44,707 bases of DNA from Mizugakiibacter sp. GTDB taxonomy: Bacteria; Pseudomonadota; Gammaproteobacteria; Xanthomonadales; Rhodanobacteraceae. The translations under genes were made by a program, and so were the position numbers. Location: assembly GCA_003233305.1 (NCBI GenBank), contig QILI01000169.1, positions 1 through 44,707 on the forward strand, written 5' to 3'. Below are positions 29,309-37,185 of this stretch, piece by piece. Position 1 is the stretch's first letter, and each line of letters begins with the position of its first letter. The notes beneath the pieces are model-generated. The model ran no database searches. It was not told where the DNA came from and saw only the letters and a list, made by a program, of their open reading frames with translations.

Positions 29309-30661
29309 CTAGCGCATGGTGAGGGCAGGATCAATCACTGATGTCATTTCTTGCTGCGTGCAGCGGTCCCAACGAGGTCGAGTTTGCAGTTCATCGAAGC
29401 GTTGCAAACCGGTTGCGGTGAAAGCCAGATCGGCAACTGCAAGCAGGTGGCCTTGCCAATCCTCGATCATCGGACAGCGACGGCGCAGCCAGGGGGGGAC
29501 ACCGGCCTGCTGGAATAGCTTGTTCAGCGTGGTGTGGTGCTGGTGGCCCTGTCGCAGCATGGTCTCGCCGGGGTGTGGCGAGCGGACCCGCAGCGGCACC
29601 GGTACGGCTTGCTCTGGGAGCAGATACAAAGTGCCACCACCGGGCAAGGCGAGCTGTTCTCCTGCCCATGGTAAGGTCCAGTCGGATATGGGCGCGGGTT
29701 GCGGAGGCATGGCATAGATCCAGCCTCGCCAGATCCGCAGCTCGGCCCCCTTCCAGGTGATCCTTGGAACCCGATCGGCTGCGGCTTCATCCACTTGGCG
29801 CTCCAGGTTGTTACGTTGCACCGTACTCGGTGCCGGCAATTCCTGGGCATGCAGCCAATGCTCTAAAACCAGGCCGCGCAAGGCGTCATCCAGGGCTCGC
29901 CAGGGTGCCGCATGCAAGGTGTGCGGATCGACGCCCTGCAGCAGGGTGAGGGCATTGCGGGCATGTCGGTCGATGAAATGAGCGGCCGTCCGGGATAGCT
30001 TGGCGCTGTGGGCCAGGGCCGCATGAACTTCGGGCCAGTGGCGGGTAAGGCTGGGCAGTACGGTGGTTCGCAGATAGCTGCGGGCTAAATCGGGCTGTTG
30101 GTTGGCGGGATCTGAGATGGTGCTCAGGGCATGGTGCTGCACATAGCGTTGCAGGACCTCGCGAGGACAGTCGAGCAGGGGCCGCCACAGCTGGATGTGT
30201 GCATACGGGCGTAAGCCGCGCATGCCCCCCAGGCCTTCGGGACCTGCGCCGCGCAGCAATTTCAGTAAAACGGTTTCAGCCTGGTCCTCACGGTGATGAG
30301 CGAAGGCGAGCAGGGTACCTGTGGCAAGATGTTGCGAAAAGGCCTGATAACGCGCCTTGCGTGCCGCGGCTTCGATTCCCTGACCGGAGGCGCCCTCGAC
30401 GTGCACGGGCAGTACCGTGACCGGTACCTCAAGTTGCTGGCAAAAGGCCTGCACCTGTTCGGCCCACTGTGAGCTATGGGGGTGTAAACGGTGATCGACA
30501 TGCACGGCACTCAGGTCCCGGTCCCGGGCCGCAGGGAGCTGGGATAATGCGTGCAGTAGGGCACTCGAATCCGGACCCCCGCTGAACGCTACAACGAGCG
30601 GACCGGCAGGCGCAGCAGCCAGAGCGTGTTCGAGTCGAACGGGAAGAGAATCGCCGAGCAT
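29309..30661 (-). CDS. tilS: tRNA(Ile)-lysidine synthetase
   Basis: Converts C34 of the CAU-anticodon tRNA-Ile to lysidine so that it reads AUA. The N-terminal ATP-pyrophosphatase P-loop is FSGGPDSSALL (about residues 26-36), followed by AVHVDHRLH, EAAARKARYQAF and LAFAHHREDQAETVLLKLLRG, all family hallmarks. The substrate-binding middle domain and a C-terminal TilS domain (around VRSPHPGETM and KLFQQAGVPPWLRRRCPMIED) are present, so it is a full-length three-domain enzyme of 450 residues. ATG 30661 is chosen; further upstream the frame is open but dissimilar. It is divergent from folC, with 116 bases between them. Confidence 0.95.
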   Translation of the reverse strand: MLGDSLPVRLEHALAAAPAGPLVVAFSGGPDSSALLHALSQLPAARDRDLSAVHVDHRLHPHSSQWAEQVQAFCQQLEVPVTVLPVHVEGASGQGIEAAARKARYQAFSQHLATGTLLAFAHHREDQAETVLLKLLRGAGPEGLGGMRGLRPYAHIQLWRPLLDCPREVLQRYVQHHALSTISDPANQQPDLARSYLRTTVLPSLTRHWPEVHAALAHSAKLSRTAAHFIDRHARNALTLLQGVDPHTLHAAPWRALDDALRGLVLEHWLHAQELPAPSTVQRNNLERQVDEAAADRVPRITWKGAELRIWRGWIYAMPPQPAPISDWTLPWAGEQLALPGGGTLYLLPEQAVPVPLRVRSPHPGETMLRQGHQHHTTLNKLFQQAGVPPWLRRRCPMIEDWQGHLLAVADLAFTATGLQRFDELQTRPRWDRCTQQEMTSVIDPALTMR

Positions 30662-30777
30662 GAATATATCAGGCCAGAGCTGCAGGTATATTTCAATGTT
30701 GCAGAGTAGTCGCCTTGCTGCCGGCTTGCTCGCACGCCGAATCTGGCGCATGCTGCGCGCCTTTTCCGGGGCTGTTC
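30662..30777. promoter_or_regulatory. Divergent tilS/folC promoter region
   Basis: The 116-base gap must hold promoters for both directions. On the minus strand a TTGAAA (plus-strand 30693-30698) lies upstream of an AT-rich GATATATTC next to the tilS ATG, but the spacing to a -10 is not clear. No confident plus-strand promoter seen. Confidence 0.3.
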
Positions 30778-32055
30778 ATGGCGCACTCACTGGACCATTG
30801 GTTGAGCTATCTGCATCACCTGCATGGTCGGGATGTGGAACTGGGTCTGGAGCGGATTCGTCAGGTCTGGCAAGCCTTGGATGCGCCGTCACCAGCACCC
30901 TGTGTGATCAGCGTAGGTGGCACCAATGGCAAGGGCTCGACCGTGGCCCTGCTGCAGGCCATGTTGGCGGCTTCGGGACGGCGCGTGGGCACCTATACCT
31001 CGCCGCACCTGATTCGCTATACCGAGCGGGTGCAGATTGCCGGAGTCGAGGTCAGTGCCGAGGATTTTTGTATCGCCTTCGAGCGGATCGAACAAGCTCG
31101 GGGGCAGGTTACCCTGACTTATTTCGAGTTTGGTACTCTGGCAGCTTTTCTATTGTTCGCCAAGAATGATCTTGATGTGGTCGTACTTGAGGTGGGCCTG
31201 GGCGGTCGCCTCGATGCCGTCAATCTGCTCGATGCCGATGCCTCGATCGTCACTACGGTGGCTTTGGACCATCAGGATTGGCTTGGCACGAATCGCGACA
31301 GTATCGGCCGGGAAAAGGCCGGTATTTTCCGGGCTGGACGGCCCGCTTTGGTCGGCGATCATGCTCCTCCGAACGGCTTGATCGATATGGCTGCGGTCAT
31401 GCAGGTGGATCTGCTCTGCGCTGGGGTGGCGTTTCAGGCCGAGGCGGAGGGTGAAAACTGGCGGTTTCGCTATGGCAGTACTGATTTGCTATTGCCCTGG
31501 CCGGCGTTGCCGGGGGTACGGCAACTGGATAACGCTGCCGTGGCCGTGGCTTGCCTGCACGCCCTGCGTAAGCGGCTTGGCTGGCAGCCCGAGGCTCTGG
31601 CTGAGGGGTTGCGTTCGGCACGTCTGGCGGGACGCTTACAGGTGCTGGCAGACACCCCCCAACTGCTGGTGGATGTCGCACATAATCCGCAAGCGGCACA
31701 CGTCTTGGCAACCTGGCTTCGGGACCATCCCCGCGCTGGCCGTAGCGTGGCGGTGTTCAGTGCCCTGGCTGACAAGGACATTGCTGGTATTGCGCTGGTT
31801 TTACACACGCTGATCGAGACTTGGCACGTAGTACCGATCCTGGATGCCGGGCCGCGTGGACTGGATGCGGCGAGCGTTGCCACACGGCTGGGTGAAGTTG
31901 TTGGGGCTGAGCGTATCCGTATCTATGATGCCTTGCCCGAGGCTCTGGCAGCGGCTCGTGGAAGCTGCAGTACGAGCGACCGGATCGTGGTGTTTGGATC
32001 GTTTCATGTGGCCGGTGCGCTGCTTGCACAGATTGCCGCCGAGGCGGCGCTATAA
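30778..32055 (+). CDS. folC: Bifunctional dihydrofolate/folylpolyglutamate synthase
   Basis: Adds L-Glu to dihydropteroate and polyglutamylates tetrahydrofolate. Mur-ligase-like fold: P-loop VGGTNGKGSTVALL (about residues 47-60), TYTSPHLIRYTERVQI, the central EVGLGGRLDAVNLLD, TTVALDHQDWLG, KAGIFR and the C-terminal DVAHNPQAA. ATG 30778 (MAHSLDHWLSYL) gives 425 residues, matching E. coli FolC (422); the upstream open frame lacks similarity. folC-dedD-cvpA-purF is the conserved gammaproteobacterial order. Confidence 0.96.
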   Translation: MAHSLDHWLSYLHHLHGRDVELGLERIRQVWQALDAPSPAPCVISVGGTNGKGSTVALLQAMLAASGRRVGTYTSPHLIRYTERVQIAGVEVSAEDFCIAFERIEQARGQVTLTYFEFGTLAAFLLFAKNDLDVVVLEVGLGGRLDAVNLLDADASIVTTVALDHQDWLGTNRDSIGREKAGIFRAGRPALVGDHAPPNGLIDMAAVMQVDLLCAGVAFQAEAEGENWRFRYGSTDLLLPWPALPGVRQLDNAAVAVACLHALRKRLGWQPEALAEGLRSARLAGRLQVLADTPQLLVDVAHNPQAAHVLATWLRDHPRAGRSVAVFSALADKDIAGIALVLHTLIETWHVVPILDAGPRGLDAASVATRLGEVVGAERIRIYDALPEALAAARGSCSTSDRIVVFGSFHVAGALLAQIAAEAAL

Positions 32056-32056
32056 T
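32051..32056 (+). promoter_or_regulatory. Possible -10 box before the dedD-like gene
   Basis: A perfect TATAAT overlapping the folC stop. Candidate -35 boxes TTGCAC (32024-32029, spacing 21) and TTGCCG (32033-32038, spacing 12) are both off the ideal 17, so an internal promoter for dedD-cvpA-purF is only possible. Confidence 0.3.
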
Positions 32057-32085
32057 CGGCGTGTTCTCATCAATTGGGACTGCCT

Positions 32086-33096
32086 GTGGATTCCGCCTTG
32101 AAACAGCGTTTGATCGGTGCCGGCGTTCTGCTTGCCCTGATTGTAATTGTGGTGCCGATGCTTTTTTCCGGTCATTCCGGAAAATCCAGCAAGGGTAAGG
32201 TGAGCCTGGCGATCCCGGCCCAGCCCCAGCCACGGATGCAGACTAAAATCCTCGATTTGGCGGTGCCAGCGAGTGTGTCGCGTGGGGCCCCGGTGAGCGT
32301 ACAGAAAAGCCTTGGCCTGGCCAGAGTGGAGGTTCACAAGGTTCCGGCGGTAGTAGACGGTGCCAGGCCGGTCATCTCGTCGGCGCCACCTGCGGCCGTT
32401 TCCAAACCGGCCTCCAGAGCTGTTCCCAAGACCAAGGTGCCGGTGCAAGCGTCCAGGAAGACGGCTCGTGCTGCTGCCACCCGGGTGGCAGCGAAATCCC
32501 ACGCCAGACCTATCAAACCGGTAGTGCGGCCGGTCAAGCCGGCAGTCAAACCATTGGCGGCGGGTACCGCAGCGCAAAAATCCTATATTGTCAGCTTGGG
32601 AGCCTACGCTAATCGGGCTAATACCAAGCGCTTGCTTACCGGCCTGCACAAGCTGGGGATTGCGGTTCACGCTGAGCCCCTGAAGATCGGTGGCAAAGCG
32701 GTGCAGAAAGTGTTTGCCGGGCCGTTTGCTAGCCGTGCGGGTGCGGAGGATGCGCGGCTGCGTATTCGTCGTCTGTATCCCAGGATTCCTGCTGTGTTGT
32801 TGACCCAGGCCCGCACCGTCAAAACCAGTCAGGCTAGTACCGCACTGCCTGCCAAGCAGCCCGGCGCCTGGGTGGTGCAGGTCGCCGCGTTTCGTCACCA
32901 TCCTGTTGCAGAAAAGCTGGTCAAGCGCCTGCGCGAGGCGGGTTTTGCTGCGTACAGTGATTCGGTGAAAACCTCTCGAGGCACCTTCTGGCGAGTCCGC
33001 GTGGGACCGGAAACCCGGCGTGCCGCGGCATTTTCCGTGCGTGATCGCATTGCCGCAACACAACATCTGCGCGGTGTGGTGGTAAGCAATCGTTGA
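32086..33096 (+). CDS. DedD-like cell-division protein with two SPOR domains
   Basis: An inner-membrane protein of the DedD position and type. A single N-terminal transmembrane segment (about residues 9-27, LIGAGVLLALIVIVVPMLF) is followed by a long linker rich in Ala, Pro, Lys and Val (about 40-160). Then come two peptidoglycan-binding SPOR domains: about 165-242 (YIVSLGAYANRANTKRLL to the following GPFASRAGAEDA) and about 258-334 (WVVQVAAFRHHPVAEKLVKR to GPETRRAAAFSVRD). E. coli DedD has one SPOR domain. GTG 32086 gives MDSALKQRLIGA, as in DedD; the alternative TTG 32074 has no binding site. SPOR domains bind glycan strands stripped of stem peptides at the division septum. It lies between folC and cvpA. 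Confidence 0.88.
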   Translation: MDSALKQRLIGAGVLLALIVIVVPMLFSGHSGKSSKGKVSLAIPAQPQPRMQTKILDLAVPASVSRGAPVSVQKSLGLARVEVHKVPAVVDGARPVISSAPPAAVSKPASRAVPKTKVPVQASRKTARAAATRVAAKSHARPIKPVVRPVKPAVKPLAAGTAAQKSYIVSLGAYANRANTKRLLTGLHKLGIAVHAEPLKIGGKAVQKVFAGPFASRAGAEDARLRIRRLYPRIPAVLLTQARTVKTSQASTALPAKQPGAWVVQVAAFRHHPVAEKLVKRLREAGFAAYSDSVKTSRGTFWRVRVGPETRRAAAFSVRDRIAATQHLRGVVVSNR

Positions 33097-33117
33097 TGGC
33101 CCGAGGAGTGTAGCGGG

Positions 33118-33699
33118 ATGAACATCGCCGATTACATCATTCTCGCCGTAGTTGCCTTGTCGGTACTGATCGGCCTGTGGCGCGGCTTGGTCGCTGAAGT
33201 ACTGGCTTTGGTGGTATGGGGGGTGGCGTTGTGGTCAGCCTGGGTGTTTGGTAATGCTGTGGCAGAGCATCTTCCAGACGGCATTCATGAGCCATCAGCA
33301 CGTATTTTCATTGCCTGGGGATTGATCTTTGTTGCCGTACTGGTACTGGGCGCCCTGTTATCGTGGCTGCTACGCATGTTGGTTGAGAGCACCGGACTTT
33401 CCGGTAGCGATCGCATGCTGGGGATGGTGTTCGGACTGACGCGGGGCTTGGTGATAGTGACCCTGACGGTGCTGCTGCTCGGATTTACACCCTTTCCGCG
33501 GGATACCTGGTGGCAACATTCGACCTTGATCCCAACTTTCCAGAGTGCCGCAACGATGATTTCCCGGCGTATGCCGGCCAAAGTTTCAAGATATATCGAT
33601 TTTCGTCCGCCCCCATTGCCCGTGCTTCCGAGGCCGGCCTTGGTGGCGCCCCCCGCTGCGCCGTCAGCTTCAGGGCGCAGTGCACTTCATGAGCATTGA
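33118..33699 (+). CDS. cvpA: Colicin V production family protein
   Basis: Inner-membrane protein of the CvpA family with four hydrophobic segments (about residues 4-24, 28-48, 62-84 and 102-124). The N-terminal NIADYIILAVVALSVLIGLWRG and the internal DRMLGMVFGLTRGLVIV are family signatures. Its precise role is not settled; in E. coli it is needed for colicin V production and affects envelope and bile resistance. The ~60-residue Pro/Ala-rich C-terminal tail is cytosolic and variable. It lies three bases upstream of purF, the standard pair. Confidence 0.93.
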   Translation: MNIADYIILAVVALSVLIGLWRGLVAEVLALVVWGVALWSAWVFGNAVAEHLPDGIHEPSARIFIAWGLIFVAVLVLGALLSWLLRMLVESTGLSGSDRMLGMVFGLTRGLVIVTLTVLLLGFTPFPRDTWWQHSTLIPTFQSAATMISRRMPAKVSRYIDFRPPPLPVLPRPALVAPPAAPSASGRSALHEH

Positions 33700-33702
33700 A
33701 CC

Positions 33703-35178
33703 ATGTGTGGAATTATAGGTATCGTAGGTCGTGGCGAGGTTGCCCCGGCTCTGTATGACGGACTGACGGTATTACAACATCGGGGTCAGGATGCGGCGGG
33801 AATTGCCACCATGGATGGTGCGCGTTTGCGCTTGCGTCGGGCCAGCGGGCTGGTGCGTGATGTGTTTCACCAAAAAGATATGCTCAAGTTACGCGGCACG
33901 GTCGGTATTGGCCATTGCCGCTACCCTACAGCCGGTAGTGACGAAGCCGAGGAAGCCCAGCCGTTTTATGTCAATTCCCCTTTTGGCATCGCCTTCGCCC
34001 ACAATGGCAATCTGACCAACACTGCGGCCTTGCGCAAAGCGTTATTTGAACGGGATTGGCGCCATATCAATACCGAGTCCGATTCCGAGGTGTTGCTCAA
34101 CGTGTTGGCTCATGAACTGCATGTGACAGATCGAAATGCTTCGCTGGCCGAACCGCTGTTCCAGGCAGTCACCAAGGTGCATAAACGCGCCCGCGGTGGG
34201 TATGCGTGTCTGGCCATGATCCTGGGCCATGGCCTGCTGGCGTTTCGTGATCCCAATGGCATTCGCCCGCTGGTGTTGGGGGAACGGATCGGTCCAAACG
34301 GCACGGAATACGCGGTGGCCTCAGAATCCGTAGCGCTCGATGTACTTGGTTTTCGCCGATTGCGCGATGTGGCGCCGGGTGAAGCGGTGTTCATCAGCCT
34401 GGATGGACGCATGCAGACCCGAATCTGTGCCCATGGTGCGGTCCACGCGCCGTGCATATTCGAGTATGTATATTTGGCGCGACCGGATTCGATGATCGAG
34501 GATGTTTCGGTCTACAAGGCGCGGTTGCGTATGGGTGAAAAGTTGGCGGTACGGATCATGGAACAGTGTCCCGACCACGGTATCGACGCGGTCATCCCGA
34601 TCCCCGACACTGCTCGCACTGCCGCCAGTTCGCTGGCAGGTAAGCTGGGGGTGCCGTTTCGTGAGGGTTTCGTGAAGAACCGCTATGTTGGCCGCACCTT
34701 CATCATGCCCGGCCAGAGCGAACGAGCCAAGTCGGTACGCCGCAAGCTCAATGCGATCGAACTGGAGTTTCGCGACAAGAACGTATTGCTGGTGGATGAT
34801 TCCATCGTTCGCGGCACCACCTCCAAACAGATTATCCAGATGGCCCGCGAGGCGGGTGCACGCAAGGTGTATTTTGCCTCGGCGGCACCACCGGTACGCT
34901 ATCCAAATGTGTACGGGATCGATATGCCGGCGGCCAGTGAACTGGTTGCCCATGGTCGTGATGAAAAAGCTCTGCAGAAACTGCTTGGTGCCGACTGGTT
35001 GATCTACCAGCGGCTGGATGATCTGATCGATGCGGTAGCTGAAGGCAATCTCGATCTGCAGCACTTCGATACGTCTTGTTTTTCGGGTGAGTACGTTACC
35101 GATTTTGAACCGGATTATCTTGAGAATCTTGAACGGGCTCGCTCCGACCAGGCGCGCAGTCGTCTTCGGGCTGGCTGA
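33703..35178 (+). CDS. purF: Amidophosphoribosyltransferase
   Basis: First committed step of purine synthesis: transfers glutamine amide to PRPP, giving phosphoribosylamine. Seen: MCGIIGIVG with the catalytic N-terminal Cys2 (Ntn glutaminase), [21 protein letters not shown], the central [22 protein letters not shown], and the PRPP-binding loop [14 protein letters not shown] (about residues 361-373). 491 residues, class with no Fe-S cluster (as in E. coli). Cys2 directly after the initiator Met fixes the start. Four bases upstream is the cvpA stop. Confidence 0.97.
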   Translation: MCGIIGIVGRGEVAPALYDGLTVLQHRGQDAAGIATMDGARLRLRRASGLVRDVFHQKDMLKLRGTVGIGHCRYPTAGSDEAEEAQPFYVNSPFGIAFAHNGNLTNTAALRKALFERDWRHINTESDSEVLLNVLAHELHVTDRNASLAEPLFQAVTKVHKRARGGYACLAMILGHGLLAFRDPNGIRPLVLGERIGPNGTEYAVASESVALDVLGFRRLRDVAPGEAVFISLDGRMQTRICAHGAVHAPCIFEYVYLARPDSMIEDVSVYKARLRMGEKLAVRIMEQCPDHGIDAVIPIPDTARTAASSLAGKLGVPFREGFVKNRYVGRTFIMPGQSERAKSVRRKLNAIELEFRDKNVLLVDDSIVRGTTSKQIIQMAREAGARKVYFASAAPPVRYPNVYGIDMPAASELVAHGRDEKALQKLLGADWLIYQRLDDLIDAVAEGNLDLQHFDTSCFSGEYVTDFEPDYLENLERARSDQARSRLRAG

Positions 35179-35186
35179 TACGGGTC

Positions 35187-36038
35187 ATGGAGGTACCTTG
35201 TACGGACGAACCCGGTAGCCTGCAAGCCCTGCCGGATAGTAACGGCCTGTTCGAGCTTGCGGCGCATTGTCTGGCCACCCGTAGCGTGGCCTGCAAACTG
35301 GCCTGGACCGAACAGGTCCACGCCGCCTGGCAGGCAGGGTGTTTGCATCGTGAGACCCCGACCCCAGTAGCGCCGATCGCTGATCCGGGACGCCCCGCAC
35401 GGCCCCGGCTGGTGGCATCGCGCGATGTGCCCCATCGCAAACTCGGTACCACGGTGGGCCGCGCAGCACTGCTGCATGCCGTGGTACATATCGAATTCAA
35501 TGCCATCCAGCTGGCCTGGGATGCAGTCTATCGGTTTCGTGATATGCCCGAGGCGTATTACCACGATTGGGTACAGGTCGCCCTGGATGAAGTCCGGCAT
35601 TTTCGGCTGTTGTCACAGCGGCTTGCCGAATTGGGCTACGCCTACGGCGACTTCGATGCCCACCACGGTTTGTGGGAGATGGCCGTCAAGACAGCCGCTT
35701 CATGTCGGTTGCGTATGGCCCTGGTGCCGCGGGTCTTGGAGGCCCGTGGGCTGGATGTCACGCCGGGCATGATTCAGCGTCTGCGTACCGTTGGCGATAA
35801 CCAAACGGCAGCGATTTTAGAGGTCATTCTGAGTGAAGAAGTGGCCCATGTGGCAGCGGGTTCGCGCTGGTTTCGGTTTACCTGCGAGCGTGAGGGCCTG
35901 GTACCGGAAATCACCTTTCAGGCGGTGCTGGCCGAGTATCTGCCCGGAGGCTTGAAAGGCCCGTTCAATATCGAGGCAAGGCGTCAAGCGGGTTTTACGG
36001 ATAAGGAGCTGGCGCAACTCGGCTCCAGTCCGACCTGA
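35187..36038 (+). CDS. Ferritin-like DUF455 family protein
   Basis: A 283-residue predicted four-helix-bundle protein of the DUF455 family (related to di-iron ferritin-like proteins). Di-iron-type Glu/His residues are in ordered helices: HIEFNAIQLAWDAVYR, DEVRHFRLLSQRLAELGY and SEEVAHVAAGSRWF. The first ~85 residues are more variable. Typical phrases such as FNIEARRQAGFT near the C-terminus match the family. No enzyme activity is firmly assigned. It starts ATG 35187, eight bases after purF, so it is probably co-transcribed with it. Part of this gene (35510-35588) is repeated at 36323-36401. Confidence 0.87.
   Translation: MEVPCTDEPGSLQALPDSNGLFELAAHCLATRSVACKLAWTEQVHAAWQAGCLHRETPTPVAPIADPGRPARPRLVASRDVPHRKLGTTVGRAALLHAVVHIEFNAIQLAWDAVYRFRDMPEAYYHDWVQVALDEVRHFRLLSQRLAELGYAYGDFDAHHGLWEMAVKTAASCRLRMALVPRVLEARGLDVTPGMIQRLRTVGDNQTAAILEVILSEEVAHVAAGSRWFRFTCEREGLVPEITFQAVLAEYLPGGLKGPFNIEARRQAGFTDKELAQLGSSPT
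35510..35588 (+). repeat. 79-bp segment of the DUF455 gene, first copy
   Basis: Corresponds to residues 109-134 of the DUF455 protein (LAWDAVYRFRDMPEAYYHDW and on). A second copy with four mismatches is at 36323-36401, 813 bases downstream in the same orientation. Confidence 0.9.
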
Positions 36039-36072
36039 CCCCATTCTGCGCTTTGTCTCGCATAGGGATAGA

Positions 36073-36322
36073 TCACCCGTAGGGCAACACGGGATGTTCA
36101 TCGCTGGTGAGCAGACGGGCAAAATGGGGGTTGATGAACAGTTTTTCATGACCGGCCTTGATCTCGCGCAACATGCCCAGGTCGGTCAGTTGCTTGAGAT
36201 ACACCGAGGCGGTCTGGCGCTTGGCGATGTCCGCTTTCACCAGGTTCTGGATACGGCTGCACAAACAGCATGTCGACCAGTTCGCGCGTGTAGATCTTAC
36301 TGGCACGTGTTTTGACGAAATG
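36073..36322 (-). pseudogene. C-terminal remnant of a Fic-family protein gene
   Basis: On the minus strand the frame ending at the TGA at 36073-36075 reads RIQNLVKADIAKRQTASVYLKQL, DLGMLREIKAGHEKLF and NPHFARLLTSDEHPVLPYG. This is the C-terminal winged-helix region typical of long Fic (AMPylase-family) proteins with the RQTASVYLKQL signature. Just upstream another frame reads KIYTRELVDMLFVQPY, the preceding family text, so a small deletion/frameshift lies near 36250. The catalytic HxFx(D/E)GNGR Fic core is gone: the remnant ends abruptly at about 36322 where a DUF455 gene fragment begins. Not functional. The family call is from memory of the C-terminal motif. Confidence 0.75.
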
Positions 36323-36401
36323 GCTGGCCTGGGATGCAGTCTATCGGTTGCGCGATATGCCCGAGGCGTATTACCACGACTGGGTACAGGTCGCCCCGGA
36401 T
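36323..36401 (+). repeat. Displaced second copy of a DUF455 gene segment
   Basis: Differs from 35510-35588 at four of 79 positions. Three of the four changes fall in third codon positions (Phe to Leu, and silent changes in Arg and Asp codons), one in a second position (Leu to Pro). It is flanked by the Fic remnant on one side and unrecognised sequence on the other, so it is an isolated gene fragment, not a gene. Confidence 0.9.
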
Positions 36402-36472
36402 TTCGCTCGTACTCCATTCGGGCTACGCGTGCTCACCTGCAACCTACCCATTTCCACTGGATCGATCCCGGT
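36402..36472. other. Short unrecognised sequence after the fragment
   Basis: About 70 bases between the displaced DUF455 fragment and the stop codon of the next minus-strand ORF. No similarity recognised on either strand. Confidence 0.3.
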
Positions 36473-36781
36473 TCAAACGTCGTCCCCGAATAACAGATCC
36501 CAGCTGTGGACGTCACCGGCCAGCAGCTCCAGCCCGGACCGTATGGGTCGCAGGCAGGGGTTGGCTGCAAAGTGATGAGCAAGATCCCCGGCAGCAGGAG
36601 AAAAATAGGCGGTGACTGTACAATGCAGGCTATGTTCCAGCTCGTGGCGCTTGAATACGGCCAGGTCTGCCTGACATCCGGATGATGCGTAGAGATCCCG
36701 GTAGCGTTGCTCAATTTCCCCAATGGGGAGATCGGCGAGCAGGCCGTCACCCAACGATAGCTGAAACCAGGTTTGGGTCAT
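36473..36781 (-). CDS. Hypothetical 102-aa protein
   Basis: I do not recognise this protein. It is a small, slightly acidic, soluble-looking polypeptide without signal peptide or membrane segment, beginning MTQTWFQLSLGDGLLADLPIGE. Notable is the run FKRHELEHSLHCTVTAYFSPAA, with closely spaced His, Glu and Cys residues that could bind a metal, and a C-terminal Cys-Leu-Arg-Pro segment followed by SGLELLAGDVHSWDLLFGDD. ATG 36781 has AAAGG about eight bases upstream, and the base composition is like neighbouring genes, so it is probably real. It lies alone on the minus strand, next to gene debris and pointing into it. Confidence 0.6.
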   Translation of the reverse strand: MTQTWFQLSLGDGLLADLPIGEIEQRYRDLYASSGCQADLAVFKRHELEHSLHCTVTAYFSPAAGDLAHHFAANPCLRPIRSGLELLAGDVHSWDLLFGDDV

Positions 36782-37185
36782 GCTGGGAACCTTTAGTCAA
36801 AGTTTTGTGAGCTGGCTGTGAGGGCCCCAGTTCTGTTGGGGTGAGAATCGTGGTTAACTCCCGACCAGCTTGACTGTTACCAGTCATTTCATGCTGAGTA
36901 CCGGGGTCGGGCGGTACTCGGATGTGCACCCAATCTGACCTACAGGGTACTATCTCCCGTGAGTCTCCGAAGCTGTAGCCAGAATCATTGCCGACCTGGC
37001 CTATGGATCGAGCTCCAGCGTACCGGTTAAATCTTGGTGCGATGTTGCACTTTGCGATGTTGCACTTTGTGATGGAATTGTCCGCTTGGCCGGCATGGAA
37101 GAAATGGCGGTTCAAAAGTACGCAGGGAAGCCATTGCGGATTTCTGTATCGAATGCATCGCCTCCTTCCGGACTGAGAATTCTTC
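36782..37185. other. 404-base gap before ggt
   Basis: No convincing gene. It contains a small hairpin CCCCA/TGGGG (36825-36841) without T-run and a perfect 15-base tandem duplication, GCGATGTTGCACTTT at 37039-37053 and 37054-37068. Short open frames here have no recognisable content. Promoters for the hypothetical gene (minus) and ggt (plus) should lie here, but none is clear. Confidence 0.4.

Noticed and set aside
26845-30661. A novel multi-gene defence or secondary-metabolite system in the minus-strand block
   Set aside because: Every gene there (acbP, aat, ispA, xseB, tilS) has a clear housekeeping family; co-location alone does not suggest a new system.
30660-31169. 169-codon plus-strand frame overlapping the start of folC
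   Set aside because: Frame shadow of folC; translation is Gly/Ser/Arg-rich without similarity.
34321-35064. 247-codon frame antisense to purF
   Set aside because: Opposite a conserved enzyme and without recognisable motifs.
36312-36575. 87-codon plus-strand ORF containing DUF455-like text as a small gene
   Set aside because: Only the 79-bp repeated segment resembles DUF455; flanks are unrelated and no ribosome-binding site is present, so it is a fragment.
36825-36841. CCCCA/TGGGG hairpin as a terminator
   Set aside because: Five-base stem with no T-run on either side; too weak to call.
37039-37068. Tandem repeat as a start of a CRISPR array
   Set aside because: Only two adjacent units without spacers; not a CRISPR. 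No repeat-spacer pattern was seen anywhere in the window.
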